This document shows positions 47,389 to 57,400 of a DNA stretch of 64,000 bases, piece after piece; position 1 is the stretch's first letter, and each line of letters opens with the position of its first letter. This DNA is from Luteimonas panaciterrae (lineage in GTDB: Bacteria > Pseudomonadota > Gammaproteobacteria > Xanthomonadales > Xanthomonadaceae), in assembly GCF_020511115.1 (NCBI RefSeq), contig NZ_JAJAVH010000008.1, forward strand, positions 62,001 through 126,000. The letters are read 5' to 3'. Both the position numbers and the translations under genes were made by a program. The notes below the pieces were generated by a model, which ran no database searches, was not told the DNA's origin, and was given only the letters and a program-made list of their open reading frames with translations.

Positions 47389-47934
47389 TCAAAACCCGCC
47401 GCCGTTATCCAGCCAGGTCTGCTCCTCGGCCGTGTTGACACGCCCGAGCGCGCGGTTGCGATGCGGAAAGCGGCCGAAGGTCTTGATCACCTCCAAGTGC
47501 GCCTGCGCGTACTTGGTGTAATCGACATCGCCGATGCCTTGAAACAGCGCCACCGCGCGATGCTGGTCGGCCAGATCCTCGGAATGTTCGAACGGCAGAT
47601 AGAAGAACGCGCGCAGCATCGGTTCCACTCGCGCATCGAGCCCGGCGTCCACCGCACGCGCCGCGTAATGCCGCGCCAGACCGTCGGTGGCGAATGCATG
47701 CCCGCTGCCGCGGAACACGTTGCGAGGAATCTGATCGAGCAGCAGGATCAGCGCCAGCGCGCCTTCGCCGTCCGCGATCCAGTGCTCGAACTCGCGCCGC
47801 GCGGCGGCATGGTGCGCGTCGAGGAAACGGCCGCGGCATTCCTCGTCGAAGGATTTGCCACCCTGAAACCACTTCGCGTAACCGGCCTCGCGCCAGAACG
47901 CGACGATCTCGCCGGGAGTCGCCACCGCCGACAT
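47389..47934 (-). CDS. DUF924 family protein
   Basis: This 181-residue helical protein matches the DUF924 family. Characteristic parts are IVAFWREAGYAKWFQGGKSF near the N-terminus, LILLLDQIPRNVFRGSGHAF, FFYLPFEHSEDLADQHRAVA and the C-terminal TFGRFPHRNRALGR. Members have a TPR-like fold and no established activity. Its start shares one base with the stop of the GFA gene upstream (TGATG), so the two are translationally coupled. Confidence 0.9.
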   Translation of the reverse strand: MSAVATPGEIVAFWREAGYAKWFQGGKSFDEECRGRFLDAHHAAARREFEHWIADGEGALALILLLDQIPRNVFRGSGHAFATDGLARHYAARAVDAGLDARVEPMLRAFFYLPFEHSEDLADQHRAVALFQGIGDVDYTKYAQAHLEVIKTFGRFPHRNRALGRVNTAEEQTWLDNGGGF

Positions 47935-48341
47935 CACAGGAACTTCTTCTCGGCGTCCGACGGTTCGTGCCACCAGTCGTTGTCGCGGCCATTGAAATAC
48001 TTGATCGGCGCGGCCGCCAGCTTTTCGTCGTCGACCTCCAGGCAGGCCAGGTTGACCGACACGTACTTGCCACCGACTTCCTCGATGTCGCCGTAGCCGT
48101 AGGCGCGCACGCCGCAGGTCTTGCAGAACGGCCAGTGGGTCAGGCCGTTGCGGCTGTAGTCGATGGTGTCATCCGCGCCGCTGAGCAGGCGGAACGCGTC
48201 CGGCTTCACGCTCATCGACCAGTTGCGGGTCTTGCGGCAGATCGAGCAGTTGCAGCGGCCGCCGCCTTCGGCCAGATCGAGGTCCACTTCATAGCGAACG
48301 TTGCCGCAGTGACAGCCGCCGGTGTAGGTCTGGGTGGTCAT
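47934..48341 (-). CDS. GFA-family (CENP-V) zinc protein
   Basis: This 135-residue protein belongs to the GFA family. Zinc-binding motifs are GGCHCGNVRYEV near the N-terminus, RCNCSICRKTRNW (about residues 29-41) and PFCKTCGVRAYGYGD (about 71-85). The family was named for glutathione-dependent formaldehyde activation, but most members probably do other glutathione-linked chemistry. It is coupled to the DUF924 gene. Notably the formaldehyde operon frmR-frmA-fghA is in the same window, about 5 kb away. A 14-bp tandem repeat lies just upstream of its start. Confidence 0.9.
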   Translation of the reverse strand: MTTQTYTGGCHCGNVRYEVDLDLAEGGGRCNCSICRKTRNWSMSVKPDAFRLLSGADDTIDYSRNGLTHWPFCKTCGVRAYGYGDIEEVGGKYVSVNLACLEVDDEKLAAAPIKYFNGRDNDWWHEPSDAEKKFL

Positions 48342-48378
48342 GATGATCTCCGGTAGGGTTGTGTAAGTGATTCGCCGG

Positions 48379-48448
48379 CTTCTCGGAACAAGCTTCTCGG
48401 AACAAGCTTCTCGGAACAGACTTCTCGAAACGGACTTCTCGAAACAGA
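48379..48448. repeat. 14-bp tandem repeat, five units
   Basis: Five abutting 14-bp units run from 48379 to 48448, followed by a partial sixth (CTTCTTGG). The first two read CTTCTCGGAACAAG; the third is CTTCTCGGAACAGA; the fourth and fifth are CTTCTCGAAACGGA and CTTCTCGAAACAGA. The array starts 38 bases upstream of the GFA start codon and ends 34 bases past the AMP nucleosidase stop. It has no spacers, so it is a minisatellite-like array, possibly affecting expression of the GFA-DUF924 pair. Confidence 0.92.
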
Positions 48449-48481
48449 CTTCTTGGTGCCGGGATTCCCGTCCAGCCTGGT

Positions 48482-49258
48482 TCACTCGTCGAATTTCAAA
48501 TGCCGCACCGACTTGCCATGCCGGCGGATCAGGCGCAGCGCCTCGATGCCGATCTGGATATGGCGCTCGACATATTCGGCGCTGACGCGCGCGTCGGAGG
48601 CTTCGGTCTTCACGCCTTCCGGAATCATCGGTTGATCGCTGACCAGCAGCAGCGCGCCGCAGGGAATGCGATTGGCGAAGCCAGCGGCGAAGATCGTCGC
48701 GGTCTCCATGTCGATCGCCATGCAGCGCAGCTTGCGCAGGTATTCCTTGAAGGCTTCGTCGTGTTCCCAGACGCGGCGGTTGGTGGTGTAGACGGTGCCG
48801 GTCCAGTAGTCCTGGCCCATGTCGCGAATCATGGTCGAGACCGCGCGCTGCAGGGCGAACGCCGGCAACGCCGGCACTTCCGGCGGCAGGTAGTCGTTGC
48901 TGGTGCCCTCGCCGCGGATCGCGGCGATCGGCAGGATCAGGTCGCCGAGTTCGTTCTTGCGCTTGAGCCCGCCGCACTTACCGAGGAACAACACCGCCTC
49001 GGGCTCGATCGCCGAGAGCAGGTCCATCATCGTCGCCGCGTTCGGGCTGCCCATGCCGAAATTGATCATGGTGATGCCGTCGGCGGTGGCGCTGGGCATG
49101 GGACGGTCGAGGCCGACGATCTCGGCGCCGGTCAGGCGGCTGAAATGGCTGAGATAGCCGCCGAAGTTGGTCAACAGGATGTGCTTGCCGAAGCCGTCCA
49201 GCGGGACGCCGGTGTAGCGCGGGAGCCAGTTGTCGACGATTTGTTCTTTTTCTTTCAC
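48482..49258 (-). CDS. amn: AMP nucleosidase (short form)
   Basis: This 258-residue enzyme would hydrolyse AMP to adenine and ribose 5-phosphate. It has the purine nucleoside phosphorylase/nucleosidase fold: LLTNFGGYLSHF at the N-terminus, MINFGMGSPNAATMMDLL, EAVLFLGKCGGLKRKN and the specificity region AIDMETATIFAAGFANRIP, followed by LLLVSDQPM. The family also contains long forms with an extra N-terminal domain; this is the short form. Translation starts at GTG 49258, after a GGAGG ribosome site. It is divergent from the isomerase gene at 49350. Confidence 0.88.
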   Translation of the reverse strand: MKEKEQIVDNWLPRYTGVPLDGFGKHILLTNFGGYLSHFSRLTGAEIVGLDRPMPSATADGITMINFGMGSPNAATMMDLLSAIEPEAVLFLGKCGGLKRKNELGDLILPIAAIRGEGTSNDYLPPEVPALPAFALQRAVSTMIRDMGQDYWTGTVYTTNRRVWEHDEAFKEYLRKLRCMAIDMETATIFAAGFANRIPCGALLLVSDQPMIPEGVKTEASDARVSAEYVERHIQIGIEALRLIRRHGKSVRHLKFDE

Positions 49259-49349
49259 GTGGGTCGCCTCCTGAGTTTCGGCATTTTCTCATGCGCGAGG
49301 CGGGTCAGGCAGGTGCGACGCCTGCCGGCGAAGCCGCTACACTGCTGTC

Positions 49350-49976
49350 ATGGCATCGAAACCGCGCTGGTATTTCGACTTCGTTTCGCCGTTCTCCTAC
49401 CTGCAATGGCGGAAGCTGGCCGCGCATGCGGACGAATTCGGCATCGTGCCGGTACCGGTGGTGTTCGGCGCGATCTTGAACGAGCTCGGCATCCGCGGGC
49501 CGGCCGAGATCCCGCACAAGCGCGAGTTCACCTATCGCAATGTGGTGTGGCGGGCGCGCCAGGAAGGCATTCCTTTCCGCTTCCCGCCCATGCATCCGTT
49601 CAATCCGCTGGCGACGTTGCGCCTGTGCATCGCCGCGGGCAGCACCCCGGAAGCCGTCAGCGCGATCTTCGACTGGATCTGGGCGGAGGGCCGCGCCGCC
49701 GACAGCGCCGAGGCGATCGCGCCCCTGGCCGCGCAGCTCGGTGTGGCGACCGAGGCGATCGGCAGCAACGCGGTGAAGACGGCACTGCGCGACAACACCG
49801 CCGAAGCCACCGCCGCCGGCATCTTCGGCGTGCCGACACTGGCGATCGGCGACGACCTGATTTGGGGCAACGATGCGCACGACCTGGCGATGGCGGCGTT
49901 GCGCGATCCGACCTTGTTCGACGACGCCGAGATGCGACGCGTCTCGACACTTCCTGTCGGAATCCGACGCGCTTAG
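49350..49976 (+). CDS. 2-Hydroxychromene-2-carboxylate isomerase family (DsbA-like, kappa GST)
   Basis: This 208-residue protein of the DsbA/kappa-class glutathione transferase superfamily starts with WYFDFVSPFSYLQWRKL, where Ser in SPFSY takes the place of a redox Cys. VWRARQEGIPFRFPPMHPFN and the cis-Pro strand GIFGVPTLAIGDDLIWGND complete the pattern. Family members isomerise hydroxychromene carboxylates in naphthalene catabolism using glutathione, but most chromosomal copies, including this one with no aromatic-catabolic neighbours, have unknown substrates. Confidence 0.87.
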   Translation: MASKPRWYFDFVSPFSYLQWRKLAAHADEFGIVPVPVVFGAILNELGIRGPAEIPHKREFTYRNVVWRARQEGIPFRFPPMHPFNPLATLRLCIAAGSTPEAVSAIFDWIWAEGRAADSAEAIAPLAAQLGVATEAIGSNAVKTALRDNTAEATAAGIFGVPTLAIGDDLIWGNDAHDLAMAALRDPTLFDDAEMRRVSTLPVGIRRA

Positions 49977-50077
49977 CCCTTCGCAGCGCCCAGCTCCTCA
50001 TAGAGCGTGATCCTGCTCACAGAGCCTTTCCCGGCAAGACTGGTAGCGTTGCGCGTTTAGGGGGAAAGGGACTCACC

Positions 50078-51019
50078 ATGCGCATCGGGATCGTCGTCGA
50101 CTCGACCTGCGACCTGCCAAAGGACTTCATCGAACAACACCGCATCGTCATCCTGCCGGTCACCATCCGCATCGACGACGCCATCCAGGTGGACTATCGC
50201 GACCCCGAGGCCACCCTCGCCTTCCTGCATTCGCACATCGCCGAGCGCGGCGCCAATGCGGAGACCAGTCCATTCACGGTGCAGCAGATCCACGATCTGT
50301 TCCTGGAGCGGCTGGTCATCGACTACGACCACGTCTTCTGCCTGACCGTCACCAAGACGCGCAGCCCGATCTACGACAACGCGCAGAAGGCCAGCTACGC
50401 CATCCTCAACGACTACAGGCCGATCCGCAGTGCCGCTGGCAACACCACACCGTTCGCCCTGCGCCTGATCGACACGCAGAACCTGTTCTGCGCGCAGGCC
50501 ATCCTGCCGGTGGAAGCGGTGCGCCTGCGCGAGGCCGGCGAAGGGCCGGCCAAGATCCGCGCGCGGCTGGAACACATCGCCATGCACACCCACGGCTACG
50601 CGGTGCCGCGCGATCTGTACTACATCCGCAACCGCGGCCGCGCCAAGGGCGACCGCAGCGTGAGCCTGCTCAGCGCCGCGCTCGGCACCGCTCTGGACAT
50701 CAAGCCGATCCTGCACGCCTATCGCGGCGATACCGGCCCGGTCGGCAAGGTCAAGGGCTTCGAGCCGGCCGTGCAGAAGCTGTTCGAATTCGCCGCGCGT
50801 CGCGTCACCGCCGGGCTGATGACGCCCACCCTCGCCCTCTGCTACGGCGGCGATCTCGACGAGATGCGCGCGATGCCCGGTTACGACGCACTGCGCGAGG
50901 CCTGCGAGGTACATGGCGTGGAAGTGTTCGAGAGCGTGATGAGCCTGACCGGCATGGTCAACGTCGGCAAGGGCGCGGTGGTCGTCGGCTTCGCCGCGGA
51001 GGCGCACACGTTCGCGTGA
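50078..51019 (+). CDS. DegV family fatty-acid-binding protein
   Basis: This 313-residue protein has the DegV signature: IGIVVDSTCDLPKDFIEQHR at the N-terminus, then VTIRIDD, the SPFTVQQIHDLF loop that contains the conserved Ser-Pro, and VFCLTVTKTRSPIYDN. DegV proteins bind a fatty acid in a cleft; related FakB proteins present it to a kinase. No FakA-like kinase gene is adjacent. The ATG at 50078 follows a GGGGAAAGGG ribosome site. It is transcribed with the plus-strand genes on both sides but has clear gaps from them. Confidence 0.9.
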   Translation: MRIGIVVDSTCDLPKDFIEQHRIVILPVTIRIDDAIQVDYRDPEATLAFLHSHIAERGANAETSPFTVQQIHDLFLERLVIDYDHVFCLTVTKTRSPIYDNAQKASYAILNDYRPIRSAAGNTTPFALRLIDTQNLFCAQAILPVEAVRLREAGEGPAKIRARLEHIAMHTHGYAVPRDLYYIRNRGRAKGDRSVSLLSAALGTALDIKPILHAYRGDTGPVGKVKGFEPAVQKLFEFAARRVTAGLMTPTLALCYGGDLDEMRAMPGYDALREACEVHGVEVFESVMSLTGMVNVGKGAVVVGFAAEAHTFA

Positions 51020-51117
51020 CGCGCCACGCTCGCGCAACGCGCCGTTGCGGATATCTCAACATCCCGCTAACGCGCGGCTGATAGGCTTCCACGCCATCTT
51101 CATCGCACGGACCGTTC

Positions 51118-51459
51118 ATGGCCGCACGCTACTACATCAGCCTGCCCGACCCCGCCAAGGCACGCGGCGCCGGCGAGTTCGCCTTCCGATCCCAAGGCGC
51201 CGAGAGCCTCGCGCAGGAGTTGCAGGACGCGCTGCGCAGCAGTGCGCTGTTCGAACGCTGGCGCGCGAAGCAGGACGATCCGGATGGGGTCGATCCTTCC
51301 CTGGGCGCCACCGATCCCAGCGCGACCGTCAACGGCCAGCAGGATGATCTGCATATCGATCTGATCGCGGTGACGTCGCTGCCCGGTGCCGTGTTCAAGC
51401 ACCGGCTGCGGCTGCTGGCCGGCAGCGCCTGGGAATTGAGGGACGTGTCGGCCGCGTAG
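51118..51459 (+). CDS. Conserved hypothetical protein
   Basis: This 113-residue protein begins MAARYYISLPDPAKARGAGE and has FAFRSQGAESLAQELQDALR followed by a region predicted to be two strands (HIDLIAVTSLPG and HRLRLLAGSAWELRDVS). There is no signal peptide, membrane segment or Cys pair. Compact size and codon usage like the neighbours support a real gene. I do not recognise the family. It lies between degV and a Dph6-like gene on the same strand. Confidence 0.65.
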   Translation: MAARYYISLPDPAKARGAGEFAFRSQGAESLAQELQDALRSSALFERWRAKQDDPDGVDPSLGATDPSATVNGQQDDLHIDLIAVTSLPGAVFKHRLRLLAGSAWELRDVSAA

Positions 51460-51514
51460 GCACACTCGACGTGGCACGCCCGCAAACAAACGCTCGATCC
51501 GTCGATCCGCCCGC

Positions 51515-52195
51515 ATGAGTCGGCGCAAGCAGGTTCTGCTCGCCTGGAGCGGAGGCAAGGACGCGGCGTGGACGCTGCACGTGCTGCGTCAGCGCGAGGA
51601 CGTGGAAGTGGTGGCGCTGCTCACCACCATCACGCAGGAATATCAGCGCGTCTCCATGCAGGGCATCCGCCGCGACGTGCTGCACGCACAAGCAAAAGCG
51701 ACCGGACTGCCGCTGATCGAAGCCATGATCCCACGCGAGTGCGACAACGCGCACTACGAAGCGGCGATGACGAAAGCTCTGCAAGAAGCCGGCTCGCGCT
51801 GGCCGGAATTGCACACCACCGCCTTCGGCGATTTGTTCCTCGAAGACATCCGCGCCTACCGCGAGCAACGCCTGACTGCAGCGGGCTGGGACATCATGAC
51901 GCCCCTGTTCGGCGCGGACACCGCCCAGCTGGCACGCGACATGCTCGCCGGCGGCCTGCGTGCGGCCTTGTGCTGCGTGGACGCGCGGCAACTCGACGGC
52001 CGCTACAGCGGCCGCGATTTCGATGCCGACCTGCTGCGCGAACTGCCGCCGCACTGCGATCCCTGCGGTGAGAACGGCGAATTCCACACCTGCGTCCATG
52101 CCGGCCCGATGTTCTCGCACCCGCTCGCGCTGGTCCGTGGCGAGACGGTGCTGCGCGACGAGCGCTTCGTCTACACCGACTTCGCCCTGCAATAG
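51515..52195 (+). CDS. Dph6-like diphthine-ammonia ligase family protein (PP-loop ATPase)
   Basis: This 226-residue protein has the PP-loop ATP pyrophosphatase motif LLAWSGGKDAAWTLHVL (residues 8-24). The family-specific end motif GENGEFHTCVHAGPMF occurs near residue 185-200, and FGDLFLEDIRAYREQRL is a further family block. In eukaryotes and archaea the family amidates diphthine on elongation factor 2; bacteria lack diphthamide, so bacterial members must have another ligase-like function that is not known. It begins 55 bases after the hypothetical gene. Confidence 0.85.
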   Translation: MSRRKQVLLAWSGGKDAAWTLHVLRQREDVEVVALLTTITQEYQRVSMQGIRRDVLHAQAKATGLPLIEAMIPRECDNAHYEAAMTKALQEAGSRWPELHTTAFGDLFLEDIRAYREQRLTAAGWDIMTPLFGADTAQLARDMLAGGLRAALCCVDARQLDGRYSGRDFDADLLRELPPHCDPCGENGEFHTCVHAGPMFSHPLALVRGETVLRDERFVYTDFALQ

Positions 52196-52257
52196 CACGC
52201 TCAGTCGCGCGCATCTTGCAGCCCTGCCGGCACGACAACCGCTAGGATGCCGGCTCG

Positions 52258-53439
52258 ATGACCGCCACCCCGCCCTCCGCCACCGCCCCTCACCCGGAAC
52301 GCGCCCTGCTACGCCTGTGCGTGGCGATCTTCCTCGGCTACCTCACCGTCGCCCTGCCATTGCCCGTGCTCCCGCTGCATGTACGGCAAACCCTCGGCTA
52401 CAGCGATTTCATCGTCGGCGTGACGATCGGCGTGCAGTTCGTCGCCACCATCTTCACCCGCGGCTATGCCGGGCAGCTGGCCGACACCACCGGCGCGCGA
52501 CGGGCGATGCGCGGCGGTTGCTGGCTCGCCGCCGTGGCCGGCGTGGGTTATGTCGTCTCCACCTGGCTGCCGCATGACGGCCAGCTCCCCGTTCTCATCC
52601 TCAGCCGTCTCCTGCTCGGCGTGGGCGAAAGCCTGCTGGTCACCGGCATGATGGCCTGGGGCATCGGCACGATCGGTGCCGCGCACTCGGGCAAGGTGAT
52701 CACCTGGACGGGCGTGGCGATCTTCGGCGCGCTCGCGGCCGGCGCGCCGCTGGGACTGGCGATCCATGAGTACGGCGGCTTCGTCTGGGTCGGCGCGGCC
52801 ACGATCGTGCTGCCGCTGGCCGGACTGGCACTGACCCTCGGCGTTGCACCGGTCGCGCCGCTCGGCGGCCATCGCCTGCCGTTCCGCACCGTGCTGGCGA
52901 AGATCGCGCCGCCCTCGTTCGGCCTGATGCTGCAAGGCGTCGGCATCGCCAGCATCAATGCCTTCATCACCTTGTACTTCGCGGCACGCGGATGGCGCGG
53001 CGCGGGTTGGACGCTGACCTGCTTCGGCGTCACCTTCGTCGGCATGCGGCTGCTGTTCGGCCATCTGCCGGACAAACTCGGCGGCCGCCGCGTCGCGCTG
53101 ATCCTGATGCTGATCGAAACCGCCGGCCTGCTCGTGCTCTGGCAGGCGCAGGCGCCGTGGATGGGATTCCTCGGCGCCGCCCTGACCGGCGCGGGATGCT
53201 CGCTGCTGTATCCCTCGCTCGGCGTGGAAGCCGTGCGCCGCGTACCCGCGCAAGTGCGCGCCACCGCACTGGGCGCATACGCGGCGTTCCAGGACGTGGC
53301 TTACGCGGTGACCGGTCCGATCGCCGGACTGCTCGCGATGCGGTTCGGCTATCCGTCGGTCTACCTGTTCGCCGCGATCGCGGCGCTCGCCGGCTGGATC
53401 GTGGTGTTCCGTCTGCGCCCCGCCGCCGCGATGAGCTGA
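52258..53439 (+). CDS. MFS transporter (12-helix)
   Basis: This 393-residue inner-membrane protein of the major facilitator superfamily has about 12 helices. The motif A region reads YAGQLADTTGARRAMRGG in the first half and GHLPDKLGGRRVALILML in the equivalent loop of the second half, reflecting the internal duplication. GYSDFIVGVTIGVQFVATIF in helix 2 is typical of the YhhS-like arabinose-efflux group. It lies convergent with fghA, six bases between stop codons, so no joint terminator fits between them. The transported compound is unknown. Confidence 0.88.
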   Translation: MTATPPSATAPHPERALLRLCVAIFLGYLTVALPLPVLPLHVRQTLGYSDFIVGVTIGVQFVATIFTRGYAGQLADTTGARRAMRGGCWLAAVAGVGYVVSTWLPHDGQLPVLILSRLLLGVGESLLVTGMMAWGIGTIGAAHSGKVITWTGVAIFGALAAGAPLGLAIHEYGGFVWVGAATIVLPLAGLALTLGVAPVAPLGGHRLPFRTVLAKIAPPSFGLMLQGVGIASINAFITLYFAARGWRGAGWTLTCFGVTFVGMRLLFGHLPDKLGGRRVALILMLIETAGLLVLWQAQAPWMGFLGAALTGAGCSLLYPSLGVEAVRRVPAQVRATALGAYAAFQDVAYAVTGPIAGLLAMRFGYPSVYLFAAIAALAGWIVVFRLRPAAAMS

Positions 53440-53445
53440 GGCAAC

Positions 53446-54276
53446 TCAGCCACGCAACGCACGCGCGTGATGCGCGACGTGCTCGCCGATGAAGCTGGCG
53501 ATGAAGTAATAGCTGTGGTCGTAGCCCGGCTGCAGGCGCAGGTCGAGCGGATATCCCGCGGCCTCGCATGCGGCTCGCAGCAACTCCGGCTTCAGCTGCG
53601 TGCCCAGGAATTCGTCCGCATCGCCTTGATCGACGAACAAGGACAGCCGTTCGGACGCCGCCGCGATCAATTCGACGGCGTCGCATGCCTTCCACACCTC
53701 ACGATCGTCACCCAGATACGCGGCGAACGCCTTCTCGCCCCACGGCACCCGCGACGGCGCCACGATCGGCGAGAACGCCGACACGCTGCGATAACGTCCC
53801 GGATTGCGCAGCGCGATCACCAGCGCCCCGTGCCCGCCCATGGAGTGCCCGCTGATCGCACGCGCATCACCGACCGGAAACTGCGCTTCGATCAGCCTCG
53901 GCAGTTCCTCGACGACGTAGTCGTACATCCGGTAATGCCGCGCCCACGGCGCCTGCGTGGCGTTGACGTAGAAGCCGGCGCCCTGACCGAGATCGTAGGC
54001 CGCATCATTCACCACGCCCTCACCGCGCGGACTCGTATCCGGCACCACGATCGCGATGCCGTGCTCGGCGGCATACCGCTGCGCGCCGGCCTTGGTGATG
54101 AAGTTCTGCTCCGTGCAGGTCAGACCGGACAGCCAGTACAGCACCGGCACGCGCTCCCGCCGCGCCTGCGGCGGCAGGTAGATCGCGAATCGCATGTCGC
54201 AATCCAGCACCTGCGAGCGATGCGCCCAGACTTCCTGGCTGCCGCCGAACGCGGCATGTTGTTCGACGCGCTCCAT
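53446..54276 (-). CDS. fghA: S-formylglutathione hydrolase
   Basis: This 276-residue serine hydrolase of the alpha/beta fold, esterase D family, performs the last step of glutathione-linked formaldehyde detoxification, releasing formate and glutathione. The nucleophile elbow is [16 protein letters not shown] (Ser near residue 145), the oxyanion region is [20 protein letters not shown], and the catalytic Asp and His are in [12 protein letters not shown] and [16 protein letters not shown]. It is third in the frmR-frmA-fghA operon, 13 bases after frmA. Confidence 0.95.
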   Translation of the reverse strand: MERVEQHAAFGGSQEVWAHRSQVLDCDMRFAIYLPPQARRERVPVLYWLSGLTCTEQNFITKAGAQRYAAEHGIAIVVPDTSPRGEGVVNDAAYDLGQGAGFYVNATQAPWARHYRMYDYVVEELPRLIEAQFPVGDARAISGHSMGGHGALVIALRNPGRYRSVSAFSPIVAPSRVPWGEKAFAAYLGDDREVWKACDAVELIAAASERLSLFVDQGDADEFLGTQLKPELLRAACEAAGYPLDLRLQPGYDHSYYFIASFIGEHVAHHARALRG

Positions 54277-54289
54277 CAGTGCGTGCTCA

Positions 54290-55765
<1,476 letters not shown>

Positions 55766-55813
55766 CTATCGGCCAGCGGCATGGGCCTTGAGCCAGCTCT
55801 CTTGCTTTGCCAT
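55766..55813 (-). pseudogene. Truncated third integron cassette with a 15-codon ORF
   Basis: Directly after the second attC core (G at 55846), an AAAAGGAG ribosome site (complement of 55819-55826) precedes an ATG at 55813 with ideal spacing. The frame encodes only MAKQESWLKAHAAGR and stops at 55766. The position right after a cassette boundary is where a cassette gene should start, so this looks like a cassette truncated by deletion. A GTTAAAC core-like heptamer (minus strand, 55723-55729) may mark its old end, but no matching attC partner is seen. Confidence 0.4.
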
Positions 55814-55839
55814 AACACTCCTTTTAACCCCCCAAGCAG

Positions 55840-55911
55840 GCCTAACGTTTGAATTAACCCCTGAGTTAAGCCGCGCCGCGAAGCGGCGTCGGCTTGGACG
55901 AATTGTTAGGC
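55840..55911 (-). other. attC recombination site of cassette 2
   Basis: Read on the minus strand, the 72-bp site begins with the R'' core GCCTAAC (complement of 55905-55911) and ends with GTTAGGC (55840-55846). Between them are the long imperfect inverted arms CAAGCCGACGCCGCTTCGCG and GCGGCTTAACTC, which fold into the attC hairpin. The stop codon TAA of the cassette gene lies inside the R'' core. The cassette's own start core (GTTAGGCGTCAA after 56489) is complementary to the TTGACGCCTAAC at this end over 12 bases, as expected for one excised circle. Confidence 0.93.
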
Positions 55912-56478
55912 GTCAAGTGACGCAGCCAACGTGTTTACGATTCTTACGAGTCCCGATGCTGTCATGACTATCTCCGCGGAATACGTAAACCCCTCCCCAG
56001 TTACTTCACGCGAGACGACATCCGCGAACTTTTCGAGGTTTTGGAAGTATTCGAGGTCTTCGTTTTCCTCGAAGGTGCCGAGCACGCCGCCTGAGACAAT
56101 TGCCGCTAGATCGTTGTGGGAGAGTGCCTTGTTGCGCGCATGGCGCAACTTTTCAGCAAATGAATCTAACTTAGCGCGAATCGGCACCAGCAGTGACTTT
56201 GCGGCGTCCTCCCACCCGCCATATGTCATCACATAGTCGATGCTTAGGGTGACATTGCCTGCCACGACCGCCTTATCGTGGAGCTTGGCAATTTGAAGTG
56301 CCGCGTACTCAACGGTGACGCTGCTGAGCTGTGCAAGCGCACAGCCGTAATCTGTCCGACGCAACTTATCAGCGTGAGGATTGTTGTCGAAGAGGTGCCT
56401 GTGAATCTGATTGGCGTGGTAAGCCCAGTCACAGAGCGCACAGAACTCCTTTACGACATGATGTGAGAGACCTTTCAT
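55906..56478 (-). CDS. Cassette 2 protein, HEPN/AbiU2-like
   Basis: This 190-residue helical protein contains KLRHARNKALSHNDLAAIV, a pattern seen in the AbiU2 group of HEPN-type proteins, where R-x4-6-H forms an RNase site. The call is moderate because only this motif and the helical character support it. Start ATG 56478 is five bases from the cassette boundary, and the stop lies in the attC. AbiU2 was described in a lactococcal phage abortive-infection system. Lower GC than surrounding chromosomal genes supports foreign origin. It is the sole gene of the cassette. Confidence 0.6.
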   Translation of the reverse strand: MKGLSHHVVKEFCALCDWAYHANQIHRHLFDNNPHADKLRRTDYGCALAQLSSVTVEYAALQIAKLHDKAVVAGNVTLSIDYVMTYGGWEDAAKSLLVPIRAKLDSFAEKLRHARNKALSHNDLAAIVSGGVLGTFEENEDLEYFQNLEKFADVVSREVTGEGFTYSAEIVMTASGLVRIVNTLAASLDA

Positions 56479-56482
56479 TGAC

Positions 56483-56590
56483 GCCTAACGCCCGAGCTAA
56501 GCCGCACCGCTTTTCGGCGGCGGCAAGGTCAAAATCCTAGAGGCTTTGCCGATGCCGCGAAGCGGTGTCGGCTTGAACGAATTGTTAGGG
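56483..56590 (-). other. attC recombination site of cassette 1
   Basis: On the minus strand the 108-bp site runs from the R'' core CCCTAAC (complement of 56584-56590) to GTTAGGC (56483-56489). The arms TTCAAGCCGACACCGCTTCG and CGGTGCGGCTTAGC pair imperfectly around a central loop. The DUF3037 gene stop codon TAA lies in the R'' core. The cassette start core at 58161-58167 (GTTAGGGCTCAAGG on the minus strand) is complementary to CTTGAGCCCTAAC here over 13 bases, which shows both belong to one cassette. Confidence 0.93.
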
Positions 56591-57400
56591 CTCAAGCCTT
56601 TGACCTAGCGCACTGGCAGTGAGTTCGACAAAGTTGGCTAAGTCCTTTGGATTGCCCGCGTCAAACATGTTCATGCTGTAGTCGCGCAAAAGATTGAGGG
56701 ATGGTTGAATCTCGTCAATGTCTTGCTGGTTGTATGCGAAAACAACATTGCGCTTGCAGTCGGGAAAAATTTCACCTGCTTTGTCGAGCGTGATCGACTT
56801 GATCGCAGCTTGACCATGACGATTGCGCAGTTGATCACTCTTAACGCGGAAGTCGATTGTCTCAGTGATGTGCATCACGCCGTTTCTAGCAGCAAAATCT
56901 GCAAATAGCTTCGCTTCTTCCATGACTGGGAAGTTAGCGACTACCTTGTGCTGAGATATTGCGCTTGGATCTTCACTATAAAGCTTGGCCTTGATGAGGT
57001 GACTCTTGAGTGTTGCGCGTAGACGTGGCTCGCGTTTCTCGCGTATGGCAAGCGGTGGAACAATCAGATCCCTCAAGAGAAGCCGAACTTGCTCTTCATA
57101 CGACTCAAGATCGCAAGCAAACTGGGCTAGCGGTGAAGCATGGACGAACGGCAAGCCGGAAAGGATTGCCTGGCGCGTAGTAGAACTATCCAAGCCCTCA
57201 CAAATTGAGTTCCAGTCCTGGGAGAGTCTCCTAAGAATTCTTAGGTCAACGTTTGGGTCTAGCGCCCTGATCTTGTTGTAGCTATCAGTGAGGTGGACAT
57301 CAAGGTTGCCGCGTAGATAGACGCATACGCCGATATTCACCCACTCGCCGCGCCGGGGGTCTGGAACGGCACGAATTAAGGAGTAATCAAAGACTTCCAT
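56585..57400 (-). CDS. Cassette 1 second gene, DUF3037 protein
   Basis: This 271-residue protein begins MEVFDYSLIRAVPDPRRGEW, followed by VNIGVCVYLRGN, which are the hallmarks of the DUF3037 family. Members are often encoded next to HipA-like kinases, as here, but have no known function. It overlaps the upstream HipA-like gene by 14 bases, so the two are translated together. Its stop codon lies in the attC core of cassette 1. Base composition is poorer in GC than the chromosome around it. Confidence 0.85.
   Translation of the reverse strand: MEVFDYSLIRAVPDPRRGEWVNIGVCVYLRGNLDVHLTDSYNKIRALDPNVDLRILRRLSQDWNSICEGLDSSTTRQAILSGLPFVHASPLAQFACDLESYEEQVRLLLRDLIVPPLAIREKREPRLRATLKSHLIKAKLYSEDPSAISQHKVVANFPVMEEAKLFADFAARNGVMHITETIDFRVKSDQLRNRHGQAAIKSITLDKAGEIFPDCKRNVVFAYNQQDIDEIQPSLNLLRDYSMNMFDAGNPKDLANFVELTASALGQRLEP

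Noticed and set aside
48379..48448. The 14-bp repeat array considered as a CRISPR array.
   Set aside because: Units abut each other with no spacers and are far shorter than CRISPR repeats; no cas genes are present.
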